64,000 bases of DNA from Anticarsia gemmatalis (Eukaryota; Arthropoda; Insecta; Lepidoptera; Erebidae): the NCBI RefSeq assembly GCF_050436995.1, contig NC_134755.1:6015001-6079000 (forward strand), written 5' to 3'. The position numbers were made by a program, and so were the translations under genes. Every line of letters starts with the position of its first letter. Within the stretch, counting starts at the first letter, position 1. Below the pieces are notes generated by a model. It did no database searches and had not been told where the DNA came from. It worked only from the letters and a program-made list of their open reading frames with translations. This document shows, one piece after another, positions 45,001 through 55,900 of this stretch.

Positions 45001-48000
45001 CGATACTTGGCTTTTGTTTCATTAGCCTTGAATCTGAATACCCGATAGGAAATGGTTCAACTTGTTTACGATTATCATTCTATGGATTAATTTACTCACA
45101 GACTCAATTGTTTGAAGGTCTTTATAATTTTAGACACGACACAAAGAAATTACGAACTCTCAAAACATTGTAAGCAAATTAACATTGAATTGAGTAGCAA
45201 CAGCACGAATCTACTTTGCTCATACATCTAAAATACTGATGAAGAAAACGGGAAACATATTTTGATTGTTTTTAAAATTCTCGTTTGTATTTTCCTGTTT
45301 CGCGGAAATTTATTTTGTTTACCTTCAACTTCCTTACGTTAAAACTTTAATATAAATACAAAAAATATGTTTTCTGTAAATAAATTATAATATTATACAA
45401 AGTAATATTATGTAGAGCTGAGTAGATTTGTCCAAGTTACAATGTTTTAAAAAATACATTTAAAATGAAAATGAAATAAACTTGTGTAATATATTCAATG
45501 TGTTTGAATGCCTCCTATTCATATAACTAGTAATAGGAATTGCATGTGGACCATACGAGTAGTTAAACAAGAATCAATAGTCACCGGCTCACCTACAACA
45601 AAAACCTTTTTTGTCAAAACAAGAAGATTTATAGGCCTATTGTCCTATGTAGGTCAACGGCAGTGTTGGGTCAATCAACTAATTTTTTCAATCAATTGAT
45701 TAGTCATGACTAATTTAGTCATGAATTATTTAGTCATGATTGAATTAATCATGAGTAAAAATAATAATCATAATCATGATTAAATAAATTAGTCATCAAT
45801 CATTTAATGATTAAATGACTGATGACTAATTTATTGTATTTTTGTATGATGATTAAACTAAAAAAAATAATTCAGGTGACATAATTTTAGTTTAATTGAA
45901 CACATCTATAAAACTATAACTGATCACCACATTAAGTGGACTGAAAGAAGATAATTCCATTATTTATAAAATTTGATTTTCAAAACGCGTAGTTTTAAAA
46001 AGCAATTTAAATTATTTTAAACTAAATTAGGCCGAACTTATTTTTGCAAATGTGTACCTGTGTAAATTAAAAAAAAATTAACTGATTCTGTTGTAAAACT
46101 AGCTTTAATTAAAAACCTGTGATTAACAAATCAACAGTCATGGAACGTAGACTTGAAAAGCTTAGTTTTATTTAACTATTATTTTTAGTCATTAAAATTT
46201 TAGTCATGATTGAATAACTAACACTAACACTAATTAATCATCAATCACGACTCATGATTGAATTTTTTTAGTCATTATTCATTAGTCATGACTAAATAAT
46301 TTAATCTTAATCATCAATCATCAATCAAACTAAATTTTGCCCAACACTGGTCAACGGTTTTCCATCTGTCCACAGTATTTACGTTTCCCACTAACAAAGT
46401 ACATTGTAACGGCTAATGCATGTAGCCAGTAAAAGCGTCTGATCAAACAACGAACCGTTGCGTTTAATTTCACACAGAAGAAAACTATATTTTCATTTAC
46501 TCTCACGCGTAAGCAAATGGTAGAGTTTAATAAGTATCATCTTGTATCTTATTCAATGATACTGTTATTCAGAACTTTTACTGCAATTAATGTTACAAAA
46601 AGGTACCTAAATGAAATTGTATTCATTGTTCAACCGCGACGCGTGACTTATTTGTGCATTGTATTGTATATGCTGTGGTGATAGATAGGTATAAGTTGTA
46701 CCTCTTGTGATAGATATAAGTCGTTCCTCAAATTATTTTCATGACATCAGTCATTCGTCAAATTATACAAATTCATTAATTTTTGAAGGTGCAATAAAGG
46801 TGAAATCTGTGATGTTAATTAAATTCCACTTATTTTGGTACAAACATACCTATATATTTGATATGTATTTAATAAACCAATTCAAAAGAGTTTTTCTTTA
46901 ATTTAAACGATCAGCATATTTGACTTCACAAAATATTCCCGCTACATTTGTGCAACCTACTTAAAATCAAAGTTTCGCTTGATTAGGTCCAGTTCACATA
47001 ACACACCTCTATTTTGTTTGAAAGAGATAAAGAAGACATCCGCCGGATCGTGTGAAGGCCTGTCGAAGGGAAGTTCCTTACTTATTATCAATTGCATGTA
47101 TTTACGAACGACGCGACGTTTAAACTTTAAGAACTAGTCTTGGATATGTATGCACAGTCGAAACTGAATGTGCGAGTAAAATTAGCATCTATTAGTTACA
47201 TTTTCAAAGCAATGCGTTGACCTGGCCACAATTCTCATGGTTTTTAGCAAGAACGTAGGCGTCGAGGGCCACAATTAAACAGAACAGGTCCACCCAAGTT
47301 ACCTCTGTCCGTGGGTTGACAGCTCCCACGCTTTGACTCCGACCTTTTTGTTTAGGTACCAGTTAGCAATCCGTCTTATTTCTAGTCGTGTTACTTACTT
47401 GCTGAATATTCACGTATGCTAAGCAGTAGCTTAGAGAGAGCACATAAACTTCAATTATATTTAGATAGAGTTGTCGTGCGACTCAGAAGGTAAACCAGCA
47501 TCGAACGTTCACATGGATATAGAAAACAAGTATTGTATCAAATCTAATTGATCTATTGATAATCATATTAATATTTTCATTTAAAGTCACGATTCTTGTT
47601 ATGACTGGTTTCTTTCTATACTAGCTAAAAAGGCGTATCTACCATATTCGATAAATGATCTGATCCGTTTATAGGAGGCGAAGTGGTACAATAGTGATAC
47701 TATGACGCCGAAACGTAGAGTATTTGAAGGATTGTTCGAAACTACGCGTAGGCTTCGTTCCGCCCACGGGACAGGTTCTCTCGACATTCTGAAGCGATCG
47801 ATTTTCATTTCAAATTACAGTACTCACACACAACCCACACATACTTCCCAAACGCATTCTTTCGTGTGTTCAAGTATAGTAAGTGTGATGGTCATCCAGT
47901 TTTCATTAACATTCTAAGTGGCCAACACAATTGATTACAAGTTGCGCTTAAATTCAATATGGTATTTAAAAACATTCCAAAGTTATTGTTACCCAAGATT

Positions 48001-51000
48001 TTGTAATGTTAACAAAGTAATGACACAGCTGCGGCCCGTAAGTAACTGTTATAAAGTACAACGAGTACGTAGATTTTCACGGCCTTAGAAAAAAGTATTC
48101 CTCATTAGCAGAACGATCACGTCGCTTAAGATAAAGCGTAGATACGTAGCAGCAGTGTCGTGGGAACGAACAAAGAATAGGCGTCTCGTATGATCCAGTT
48201 TTCTACAAAGATGCAGTATAGCCTTATCGAGGTCGACGCGATAATGAGTCGCGTGTCAATATTTGCTTTCTGTAACATTTTCTGAAGTGTCTACCTGCCG
48301 ACCTAACAAAGGAAGTAAGAAAGCAAGTGTTTCTATACGATTCTCGTAGGTACATTTTCCAGACCGTGACTTGAAAGGTAAATAATAAAATTATGGAGAA
48401 ATTTTTCAAAAGTATGTCATTTTGTAAATACATATTTTATCGTATTTAATATTTGGTACTTTTATCTCCATTCACTTCAGAATGCAGTTATGAGTGTCTG
48501 CCCTTCTACAGCATCTTCTGCTAGTGCATTCTGTTTAATTTATTTATTATTGTAAATAAGTTGGTATTTATAGAAGAAATTTTTCGCATGCGCAATAATA
48601 TAAATCCATTTTTTTCCATAAGCAGCTGATTTATTCAGCAACTCATCAAAATTTTTCGTTTAATACGAAACTTTACTTTTACTTCTGACTGAGGGTGTTT
48701 GATCTTAACTCATTCTTATCTCCTGTCTGTATGGATTATCAGTGAATCTCCTTGATTTAGGAAGATATAAAGGTACTTATGTAGACTTTAATTATATTGT
48801 CACATAAATAAAAACCATAACAGTAGGTACGCCCAAGATGGAGATGATTCGAGTAAGATTGGTTGACACTTAAAATTGATTGTATAATATAACATCGATG
48901 GCTGTTTTGAATCTCTGCAATTAAGCAACCCACGGCAAGTTACAACGTGTCGGTAAGCGACTGGAACAACCTTGGCTTCTACACCTCCATGCTGCCCACG
49001 ACTACCCTCATTTGGTCATCGACGTAGGTGCCTGCCTAATCGCATACTAAGCAACCTTATAATGACCCAACTAAGACTCACTTTTGCTACAGGGTTGCGG
49101 AACCGACGGCATCAAAGGTAGGTGGCGCCTACGCATCAAACGCAATAATTGCATTATTATTGACTAGATATTACCAGCTCTATGTAATTGTATTTCATTT
49201 AAACAGGGTCACTAGGACTTGTATTGAATAATTTTGCGACAGCAGCAACTTCAGATAAGTCGCAAGGATTCTCGATAAGAGCACAAGTGCTGTCAACGAA
49301 GCATGTAATCATTTTTAAAGCATTTTCCACCGATACTACTACCGATAAGAACAATTCTGAAAGGCTATTAAACTCATTTTTTATCTTTTATCGAGGTTTA
49401 ATCTGTAAATCAAGTATGTATAACATAGATGATAAAACTTATCTATAAATCTGGTGTTTCTGATTATCTACCTGTATTGTTCGTATCAGTAGCACGATAA
49501 TTTCTGTATGATAGATAGTTCATTGATGTTTCTTTATCTTGTAATAATTCCCAATATGTTTTATCGTTATTGACTGTTTTGATTATCGAATTTGTATGTT
49601 TACTTTTGTTAGGGCATTGTTATCTAGCGATGCTTACTGTTCCTCTTGGAATGCAAACAATCAAATAGTTGATTTAATATGTAAACATCGATCAGACGAT
49701 ATTGTTTGACTGTCAAATGTTTAATGTTATAAAATGTCAGCCATTACATCTGGATAACTCATGTATACCTATTGTAGCAGATGAACTTTAAGATCCAACA
49801 GTCAAAACGTGCTCTTTAAAGACAATCGCCACACTAACATGGAATATTTTTCGAGATCTTTTTAGGTCGCATCTACATGTAGTTTTAAATTTTGTAGCGT
49901 AGAAATGCTCGGCTCGTGAAGAAAAACATTTTTCACTTAAGCCTGATTTCTCCAGCGTCCAACCAAAATAGACTCGGTAATTTCTTAGTTCGGCGTAACG
50001 CGATACGCCACGCCTGTCGGCTGTCAGCTTGCCGTCGATATTTTCGTCAAGTCGTCAGTGAATACGGTGGACCGGCGCGACATGTCAAATAAACCATAAA
50101 ACTTAAAAAACATCGTTCTAGTGTAGATGACCTCGGGTCGTAACTTTTATTGAACAGAAACATCAGGCAACATGGCTAATATCAATGAATAAAAGTGGAC
50201 GTTTCCCAATATGTTGCAGGGTGACTCAAACCTTGCCAATCTTATCAAAACCAAATTAAAGTCTCGGTCCTCGAGTCGAGAGCTCTTGCTTTTTATGGCA
50301 AATGTTAAATCAACAAGTTTTCGAGAATGATGCAAGCAGAATATTACCCGAGACACGTGTTTTAAAATTACGTCCACGCAATAAGTACAGTACTGTTTCT
50401 GCCACTTGTATTAAACATGTGAAGCACAAAGGCATTGGATATGGAACATTTCAATCCACTTGGGCTAAACCGAGACGAATCTTATTAGATTCATGCGCCA
50501 CTGGCATTATTTCGTAAGTGCTCATTTAAATGCGAGTAAACATTGGACAATATAAGACCAACTAGAACATGAGGACATCTGCCGACGCTCCAATATGACA
50601 AACTGTTTGTCTACATTGGAGTTTGTTCTCCAAAAATTATTATTGTTTGGGGTATTGAAATATTGAAAAACAGTTTTCATAAGTGAAAACTGATAATCAA
50701 CGTTGATTGAATGTGTGTATGATAGGAAAGTCAGTTTGTCTACGTTGTAAATGAAAACAGATAAATATTTAATTGCAGCAGTATAAAAAATGCATTGAAG
50801 AAGGTTTAGGGTTTATGTGATACATACTTACAAAGTATCATATACCTGTTACCCCAGAGGGCAACACTTAACAGTAAATCGTCATGGCTGCGACATTATG
50901 ACATGTAGAGGTATCGATAGAATAGACCTTGCTTTGCAATGAGACGTGACTAGGATTCTTAATACGTTTTAAAGCAACGTCGCCTTTTGAATGAATTTTG

Positions 51001-52552
51001 CTTTAGCTAGCGACTCTTTTGAAAATGTATCCATCTAGTTTGTGATGAACATCGTTTTTAGATTTTTAAGAATTTTGTCTCATTGTTTTAATATACAGCG
51101 CTGTTAACTGAATACAAGTCAAGATACTTTTATAAATTAAGCGGAAACAGTGGTGTCTCAATAGATTATTATCTGAATACCCACAATTTAAATTTATCAT
51201 TTAGGTTACTATTTGCAATTCACCTGGGTCACAATAAATTGTTAGTCAGATCATTCAGAGCAATAAAGACGACAATCTACCGACTTCATTATCATGTTCC
51301 ACTGATCGGCCGACTCATAATATCAATTAGGGCTTATGCTAGCGAGCGGGCGTAACTATCAATGTACCTGCCTTCACTTATATGGTGCCAAAGTTGTCTC
51401 GAACCAGTTTGTTATTGAAATACATCGGTCCTACGATTTTCATAGCCTCCATAGTTACTATTAGCTACTTACTGACTTTTGGGTCTAAGATTTTGTTAGG
51501 ATTGGTTTGACGGATGTAAATGCTGAAATAAATATCAGTTAATTTAAAATTATCAAAAAATAAACCACTACAAAACTATTTTACAAGGATACTCAATTAG
51601 AATACAACTTAATAACCTCACCAAACCATGAGACAAATATTTCATATTAATTTATTATGAGTCATTGAATACATAAGTAATGTGTATTCAAATTCGTTTG
51701 CTAGATACTCATACAAATCCCATTCTCGAATCACAATTATTTAACAAACGTCAAGCGAATCTAGACGGCTGGCGCTCAGTAGCAAAGATAAGGGCTACAT
51801 AGTATCCGTGGACTGGTTACGAGTGGTATGAAACGAGGCTATACATCGCGTAAGGAGCGGTGCGCCTGCACCGCGCCCCGTACAAATCTCGTATGACTGA
51901 GAATGGTGGACGTACGGTACCTACACAGAGTGGCGACATTCCACCAACTCGCGCGGAATGTAAGAATACGGCCCTGCGAACAGGTTACCCTCAGGGCTTG
52001 TGATCCTTCATCTCGCCCGTCCCTATTTAATTTATAACCTCAAAATCATAACTCGACCAATCAAAGATTTATTTACAACAGCTGCGTGGATAGCGAAATG
52101 AGACACATAAATGTAGACACAAAACTCGTTTACTACTTACATTTCACCGATCTCTTTCGTCGGCGACAATCTAACGACCGCTGACCGCAAATCAGCGCAG
52201 AGACGTTCTGCTTTACTTCGCTTTTCGAAATGAAGGATCGCATTACAAACACCACTGGACCATAACTCGGCGGGGCGAAGACAAAAATAAACTTAATATC
52301 GTTTGCGTTGTAACATTTGTCGACGCATCCGATTTATGATCGCCTCGGTGACAAGCATCGACGATAGAACCTAGTACTCTCTGCTACCCATGTATTATAA
52401 ATAGTTCGACACGATTTTGACCTACCTTCATCCAGAAGTCGCTCCATGTGCATGAAAACATTCGGGAACGCAGCCAGTTGCTTCCTGTCTTTGAGCAACT
52501 GAGCTAAGTAGTCCGCTATACTTTGCGTCGAAGGACTGTTACTATCACACAT
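14949..52552 (-). CDS. how: held out wings (how), STAR/Quaking RNA-binding protein, 5' part (2 exons)
   Basis: The gene reads leftward. Exon 1 is 52552-52426 and exon 2 is 15082-14949. Joined, they give 87 codons in one frame: exon 1 ends with one base (G) and exon 2 supplies AA, making Glu. The N-terminal part contains the motif STQSIADYLAQLLKDRKQLA, then AAFPNVF and ERLLDE-EIAKVRASLFQINGVKKEP, and ends at KVYVPVKEHPD. These are the hallmarks of insect HOW and vertebrate QKI: QUA1 (homodimerisation) running into the first strand of the KH domain. HOW binds ACUAAY-type elements in mRNA and controls splicing and stability, notably in muscle and tendon cells in Drosophila (family knowledge). 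The intron between the exons is 37,343 bases. Exon 2 ends in phase 0, exactly where FNFVGRILGPRG would follow in the family. I found no such exon in 1-14948, so the gene continues off the left edge. Identity is very secure; the full gene model is partial. Confidence 0.94.
19681..19809 (-). other. possible unidentified 129-base exon
   Basis: On the minus strand a TTTTATTCAG acceptor at 19812-19810 and an AAAG|GTAAAT donor at 19680 bound 43 codons without a stop in one frame (GTLISILAAKQNHSF...). It is on the how strand, but its peptide matches nothing I know in the family. It is offered only as a cryptic or alternative exon. Confidence 0.12.
21399..21430. repeat. short inverted repeat
   Basis: TTTCATTGTATTT (21399-21411) pairs perfectly with 21418-21430 around a six-base loop. 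It lies in how intron 1. Confidence 0.6.
23694..23975 (+). other. unexplained 93-codon open frame
   Basis: Starts at ATG (MSQQKYLAQTNATQPCHSQQ) and has a Gln/Thr/Ser-rich beginning. No domain is recognisable. It lies just left of the helical-repeat-like frame at 24034-24225 and on the other strand. Probably chance. Confidence 0.12.
24034..24225 (-). pseudogene. orphan 63-codon open frame, helical-repeat-like
   Basis: MSLVDGCQLFSANFYHAKKV, then YDAIQLYIRLGTLNELAKLV and ALRQHELALRVFDYTYDYY. The amphipathic A/L/Y pattern resembles a tetratricopeptide-type helix pair, as in intraflagellar or vesicle-coat proteins. Codon composition is less AT-biased than the surroundings. It stands alone in how intron 1 with no obvious partner exon, so a fragment of a retrocopy, a single exon of a nested gene, or chance are all possible. 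I cannot name a parent. Confidence 0.3.
27209..27652 (+). other. unexplained 147-codon open frame
   Basis: Begins with GTG, and the first internal Met is late. The peptide is rich in Leu, Ile, Asn, Ser and Tyr with no recognisable motif and a basic end (RRKYNLY, NRRRIRRC). The length is unusual for such AT-rich DNA, but codon use looks random. It lies in how intron 1 on the opposite strand. Confidence 0.12.
29498..29677 (+). other. small 59-codon open frame, acidic
   Basis: ATG at 29498 gives MKIKSVVLKGKVLSDDEDFI, followed by GVDGSHVTLIEVSYDYVSNH and an end rich in Asp and Tyr. TCAGT occurs about 25 bases upstream. The acidic SDDEDF patch looks more protein-like than neighbouring frames and resembles acidic N-terminal patches of some transposases. 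No family can be named. It could be a small gene, a transposon remnant or chance. Confidence 0.2.
31100..31250 (-). CDS. candidate alternative first exon of how (unproven)
   Basis: An open frame from ATG 31250 (MSIFVIMGVLTKTASESATF...) runs to a GGTG|GTGAGTACC donor whose G is 31099. The exon would be 50 codons plus one base (G), exactly the phase needed to join how exon 2 (AA...), giving ...HVG-E-IAKVRASLF. It lies on the how strand inside intron 1 behind a TATA box. The N-terminus is hydrophobic. The peptide is not one I recognise, and a phase match has a one-in-three chance of being accidental. If real, the isoform would lack the first part of QUA1. It could equally be the start of an unrelated nested transcript. 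Confidence 0.25.
31293..31300 (-). promoter_or_regulatory. candidate TATA box of an intronic promoter
   Basis: On the minus strand the sequence reads CATATAAAGGCAGGGGCCGG: a TATAAAGG core followed by a GC-rich spacer as in strong insect promoters. A CACAGTG initiator-like sequence lies about 37 bases downstream, near 31264-31258, and the ATG of the candidate exon at 31250. It is on the same strand as how. Confidence 0.35.
33517..34047 (+). other. unexplained 176-codon open frame
   Basis: This is one of the longest open frames outside the channel gene. It has no ATG at the start of the frame (TTG begins it). The first 300 bases are balanced in composition and also open for 103 codons on the opposite strand (33510-33821, a hydrophobic peptide with an ATG). 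The pattern fits the remnant of a transposon or pseudogene better than a live gene. I recognise no domain in either reading. Confidence 0.2.
34450..34505. repeat. perfect 27-bp hairpin
   Basis: Arm 34450-34476 (GTGAAGTTAGGTATATGTGT then ACAGGTA) is perfectly complementary to 34479-34505, with only TG between. It lies in how intron 1. The two-base loop makes a microRNA precursor unlikely. It could be a miniature palindromic insertion or a cruciform-prone site. Confidence 0.85.
35936..35947. promoter_or_regulatory. CRE-type palindrome
   Basis: GGTGACGTCACC is a perfect 12-base palindrome containing the full cAMP-response element TGACGTCA. A second TGACGTCA is at 7993-8000. Both lie in how introns. 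The site is a known CREB/ATF target sequence; use here is inference only. Confidence 0.25.
37210..38060. other. two GC-rich blocks in how intron 1
   Basis: Block one (about 37240-37440) is open on the plus strand for 73 codons (MNVSKLQSHCYVSTDGNN...) with coding-like composition but no recognisable domain. Block two (about 37990-38055) contains GCACGCGGGGTCGACGTTCC and CCACGCCGCGCCTGCCGCCC. They may be regulatory sequence or an unrecognised exon. Confidence 0.2.
39765..40335. promoter_or_regulatory. CG-rich island in how intron 1
   Basis: Two sub-blocks, about 39765-39870 and 40210-40335, are rich in CG dinucleotides (for example GGGACGGGCGCGGCGGAAGC) inside AT-rich DNA. No coding pattern is recognised on either strand. 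Such islands in insect introns can be alternative promoters or conserved regulatory DNA. Confidence 0.25.
45653..45660. repeat. left target site duplication of the hAT element
   Basis: GTCAACGG directly precedes the terminal repeat CAGTGTTGGG and is repeated exactly on the other side of the element. Confidence 0.9.
45661..46349. mobile_element. non-autonomous hAT-type element with 8-bp target site duplication
   Basis: The left end is CAGTGTTGGG and the right end is CCCAACACTG, perfect 10-bp terminal inverted repeats beginning CAGTG as in hAT elements. Both sides are flanked by the same 8 bases, GTCAACGG (45653-45660 and 46350-46357), the target duplication length of hAT transposases. The 689-bp interior is very AT-rich, carries many copies of TTAGTCATGA and its complement near both ends (about 45705-45835 and 46185-46325), and has no transposase open frame, so it must be mobilised in trans. 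It sits in how intron 1. The undamaged ends and duplication suggest a fairly recent insertion. Confidence 0.9.
46350..46357. repeat. right target site duplication of the hAT element
   Basis: GTCAACGG directly follows the terminal repeat CCCAACACTG and is identical to the left copy. Confidence 0.9.
48895..49145. repeat. GC-balanced block, probable interspersed repeat
   Basis: About 250 bases with balanced composition sit in AT-rich intron. Phrases such as GCGACTGGAACAACCTTGGC, CCTCATTTGGTCATCGACGT and GGTTGCGGAACCGACGGCAT occur on the plus strand. All frames are interrupted, so it is not an exon. The sharp composition change and these phrases suggest an old transposon-derived segment. I cannot name the family. 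Confidence 0.35.
52426..52552 (-). CDS. how: how exon 1 (start codon, QUA1)
   Basis: Coding starts at ATG 52552-52550 (MCDSNSPSTQSIADYLAQLL...). The start is supported by A at -3 and by an in-frame TAA 15 bases upstream on the same strand. The exon has 42 codons plus one base and ends at a GAAG|GTAGGT donor (donor G at 52425). It encodes the first helix-rich part of QUA1, through ERLLDE. The N-terminus is much shorter than Drosophila HOW, which as I recall has a glutamine-rich extension before this point. Reading through the donor gives a frame that stops at 52334; that tail is intron and not protein. Confidence 0.93.
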
Positions 52553-52599
52553 TTTGAATACTATTTATACAACTAATGACACGTTATATGTTTATTCCA

Positions 52600-52940
52600 A
52601 CACGATCAAATAAGATATTGTACTTTAGTTACTGATTATTGTTATTTTTGTGAGATTATGTTAGAAAAGTTAAATTCACTTCCACACACATCGAAGTTTC
52701 GATCACCACTAAATGACGAAGTTGACCGAAGTGAAGTTGTGGGCGAATATAGGCGCTGCGCCTGCGCTCTTGTCGAATGGATTTTTTGTGAGCGCGTGCG
52801 ACTCCGTCCACACTGTAGGCGTAATAATAACATATACTGCTCTCGCTTGCTCTGCCGCGTCGGCCGTGCATATCTCGCTCTAACGCAACAGAAAATAGAC
52901 GCGAAGCAGTCGCCATCTAGCCAACCCAGATACAACTATA
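52600..52940 (-). promoter_or_regulatory. how: probable how 5' leader / promoter-proximal region
   Basis: Just upstream of the how start codon the sequence becomes clearly less AT-rich with many CG dinucleotides (about 52720-52920) and is open in several frames on both strands. That is typical of a transcribed leader and CpG-containing promoter flank rather than of a second gene. A TCAGT initiator-like site on the minus strand lies at 52635-52631, but with no convincing TATA at -30. The true start site is not fixed by the sequence. Confidence 0.4.
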
Positions 52941-55900
52941 ATGATATGAATTGACATGACCGTAACTACAGACTCATTTAATGTTATTTCCATCTATGTA
53001 TAAAGAAGCCATTGAAGTACTTATTGTTACAAAAGTAATAAGCAATTCCTGTAATAAAAATGCTAATGAATAAACGAAACATGTTTTAAAACCACGAGGC
53101 GATCATTTGAAAAGCATTAATACTTTCCTACATAAAAAACACTCCCTATAGTATCTGCCAAATTCTGTCCGAACGTCTCGGCTTGTTACAATAAATGCAA
53201 ATAAGGGACGAAATGGCTCGTGCGTTTTGTCTACTATTGTTTGTTGGATAAATAAGTTGAAGTCTCATACCAGCAGTAATAAGGGACACCAAAAAAATAA
53301 CAAAGTAGTCTTGACTTTTAAATTATCATATAAAAAGAATTAATGAATGCGTTATGGGTATAAATAAGATCAAAGGGAAGAACATATACCGGTTTAACAA
53401 GATTTTTTGCTATTGAGCAAATTGTGAAAGGGGTTCCCTGATTTTTTTTAGCAGCTAGTCTAGACTGCCGTAGAATTATGTTTCCTAACCAACAACCACA
53501 CAAGAAATCAGTGACAAGTACTGGAAATTATATAACACACAGGAGGTAATAATCAAAACACACTCCCTGACCGATGGACCAACTTGGCAGGGGAGCAGAC
53601 TGGCAGGTTGAAATGAGATTGAAACAGTCAAGTGAGCCCTCTGCACCTAGAAAGGTGTATATTGCTACCAGGTGTCCATTTGGTTTTAGAGGATAATCAA
53701 CGGAGACGGCGGAACTATCTGGACACATTCCAGACCCAAGAGAATTTCCCACCCTCGTTATAGTGATTTGGAAAAAGGGAGCAGCCGGTGAAAAAAATGC
53801 AAAATATCCACCAAACATTTTTGGATCCTCGAAATGTCGGGTATAATACTTAAGTACTTAATGAAAACATGCAAGCAGGGAAGCGACCAGTGATATCAAA
53901 AGCATAAGAAAATACATAGAAATAATTATCTTCTAGGTTTTATTCAAGATGAGATGTTTAGTGCTATAAAAATATAACAGAGTTGTATCGAAAATCTTTT
54001 CTATCTGACTTAGGCATCGTGAAACAATACTCCCTAACGAAGACATGACGCGAGGTGGTCGTAAAATTAAAAATATGTATTATTTATTGAGCAACCCGTT
54101 TATGTTCTTGGCATATTACGTAACAATACTCTATAATGATATGAAAAACAACTCGATACTCGCCCACTATCACAGTTTCCTTTTATGTAGGGGAAGAAAA
54201 AATATCACTCTCTAAACTTGACAAAATACTTCGCGTAGGCGCTAGTATAAAGTATAATTGATATACAACTTATTATGGTTGGTTTTGTTTCTATTCTATA
54301 GATTTCGTAAATACAATGAATAATTGTCATTAAGAAGCTTATTTACAACTAGCTATTTGCGTGAGGGACATAGGTACTACACCAGTTGGACATTAATTCT
54401 GAGCAATGCATAAGACCTGTATTTTATGCATTGTATTCTAGTTAATGTTGGCTTTAAGAGAACTTCGTTGAACAATTGTCTTGATTTGAGTAGGTTTTAT
54501 TCATATGTCCTTAGGTTTAATTGGTCGTGGCAGTTGCAACCTGATGTAGGTTGAATTAGGACCCGATTCTTGATTATAATCAGCGGATTGTACAAAGTCA
54601 TTTGGTATTTATTATTTTAACTACCTGGAGTCGTAGCTACTAAGAACCTAACTTTAATAAAATATGTATATTTCACCGTTTCATATCAAAATGTTGCCAT
54701 TTTCATACAAATCTAACTGTGCAATAGTTTTAACTGTAAACTAGTATTATACATACACGCTTCCTACTTATCTTGTGCGCTCTTTGTCACTAATGGCTAA
54801 CAGAATCTACATACGGCACTCAACATCCTTTTTAATACGAAAGTCAGAAACGTCTGCATACGTACTTTCTACTAATTTCATCATGTATATATGTGGAATT
54901 TTAGTTTATTTGGAGCTGTAAATTATATCAAAAAGGGTTTGTCTAAATAACTGGTAAAAGTGTCTACTGAACAGTGAAGTTGTTAAGCTTATTGCATAAT
55001 ACCTACAAGTACTAAACTACATTATACAAAGATTACAAATCAATAAGTTCTGTATCCAAAATGATAATAAGTGATTGTCATATCATAAGTTAACATTGAA
55101 TTGCAAGAGTAAACCGGAAAGCAGAACCTTGGCTAGCCTCCCACTAGAGGTGCTGACTAAATGACAACCTGAAGACTATGGCCGGAAGACGTGGGTTGTA
55201 GTACTGCTCAATTTGGAAGTTTATGGGTGAAATCTGTCTCAAGGGAGGGAATTTTACCATTAACGATGACGACATAAAGAAGAAAAATATATTTATAATA
55301 AGTCATCGACATAAAATAAAACAATCAGATATCGACTGCATATTTTAAGACGACACTTATCAAAATATTACGATACTGTTGCAGTTGTGATAAGAATAAA
55401 ACGTCAATATTGTAAGAATTAAAATATACAAATAAGTATTTTGGATAACCTTTAGATCATATCTTCTTAAGCATAAATTGGCCAGTGATAAAGAATAAAC
55501 TTTATATCACCGTCGAAATTCGTTTTTAACAAAGCCAGCACATTTGATCAATTAAAATCACCCATGTTAGTTACGTTTTATCAATTCCGTTAAAAGGATA
55601 AATGGATAATTGACCCCTATTCGATGCTCTTGTGGATCTATCGAATTAAACGGATTAAGCACACAAGTTCCACGCTCTATATTCCGCTATTATTTCTGAA
55701 TTGAAAGCTTTATTACGTACATATATTGCGCCGAAGGGATAAATACTTCAACATATTTAATTATTTATCCAAACAAGCCGTCCTAGTGTTGCACCACCTC
55801 GATATGAGAATAAAGAAGTTTATTGTTCTTAATACCCGTCTAAGTGTTCATTGTTTGTCCATAAAGTCGTATAGCAAAGACAACATATCATGTATAAGTT

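Larger units (their letters stand above)
15083..52425 (-). other. how: how intron 1, 37.3 kb
   Basis: This is bounded by the exon 1 donor GTAGGT and the exon 2 acceptor TTTCCAG. It is mostly AT-rich, unstructured sequence. Notable contents, listed separately, are a candidate alternative promoter and exon near 31.1-31.3 kb, an hAT-type element at 45.66-46.35 kb, a perfect hairpin at 34.45 kb, a GC-balanced repeat-like block at 48.9-49.1 kb, GC-rich islands at 37.2-38.1 and 39.8-40.3 kb, and unexplained open frames at 24.0, 27.2, 29.5 and 33.5 kb. I recognise no complete nested gene. Large first introns in developmental regulators often carry enhancers, but none can be proved from one sequence. 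Confidence 0.88.

Noticed and set aside
52560..52574. TATAAATA on the minus strand about 12-17 bases before the how ATG
   Set aside because: A TATA box there would start transcription inside the coding region, so it is probably chance in AT-rich leader sequence.
52656..52954. Three overlapping open frames on both strands, 86-98 codons
   Set aside because: They lie directly upstream of the how ATG in CG-rich DNA. The peptides look like translated leader sequence, with no domain.
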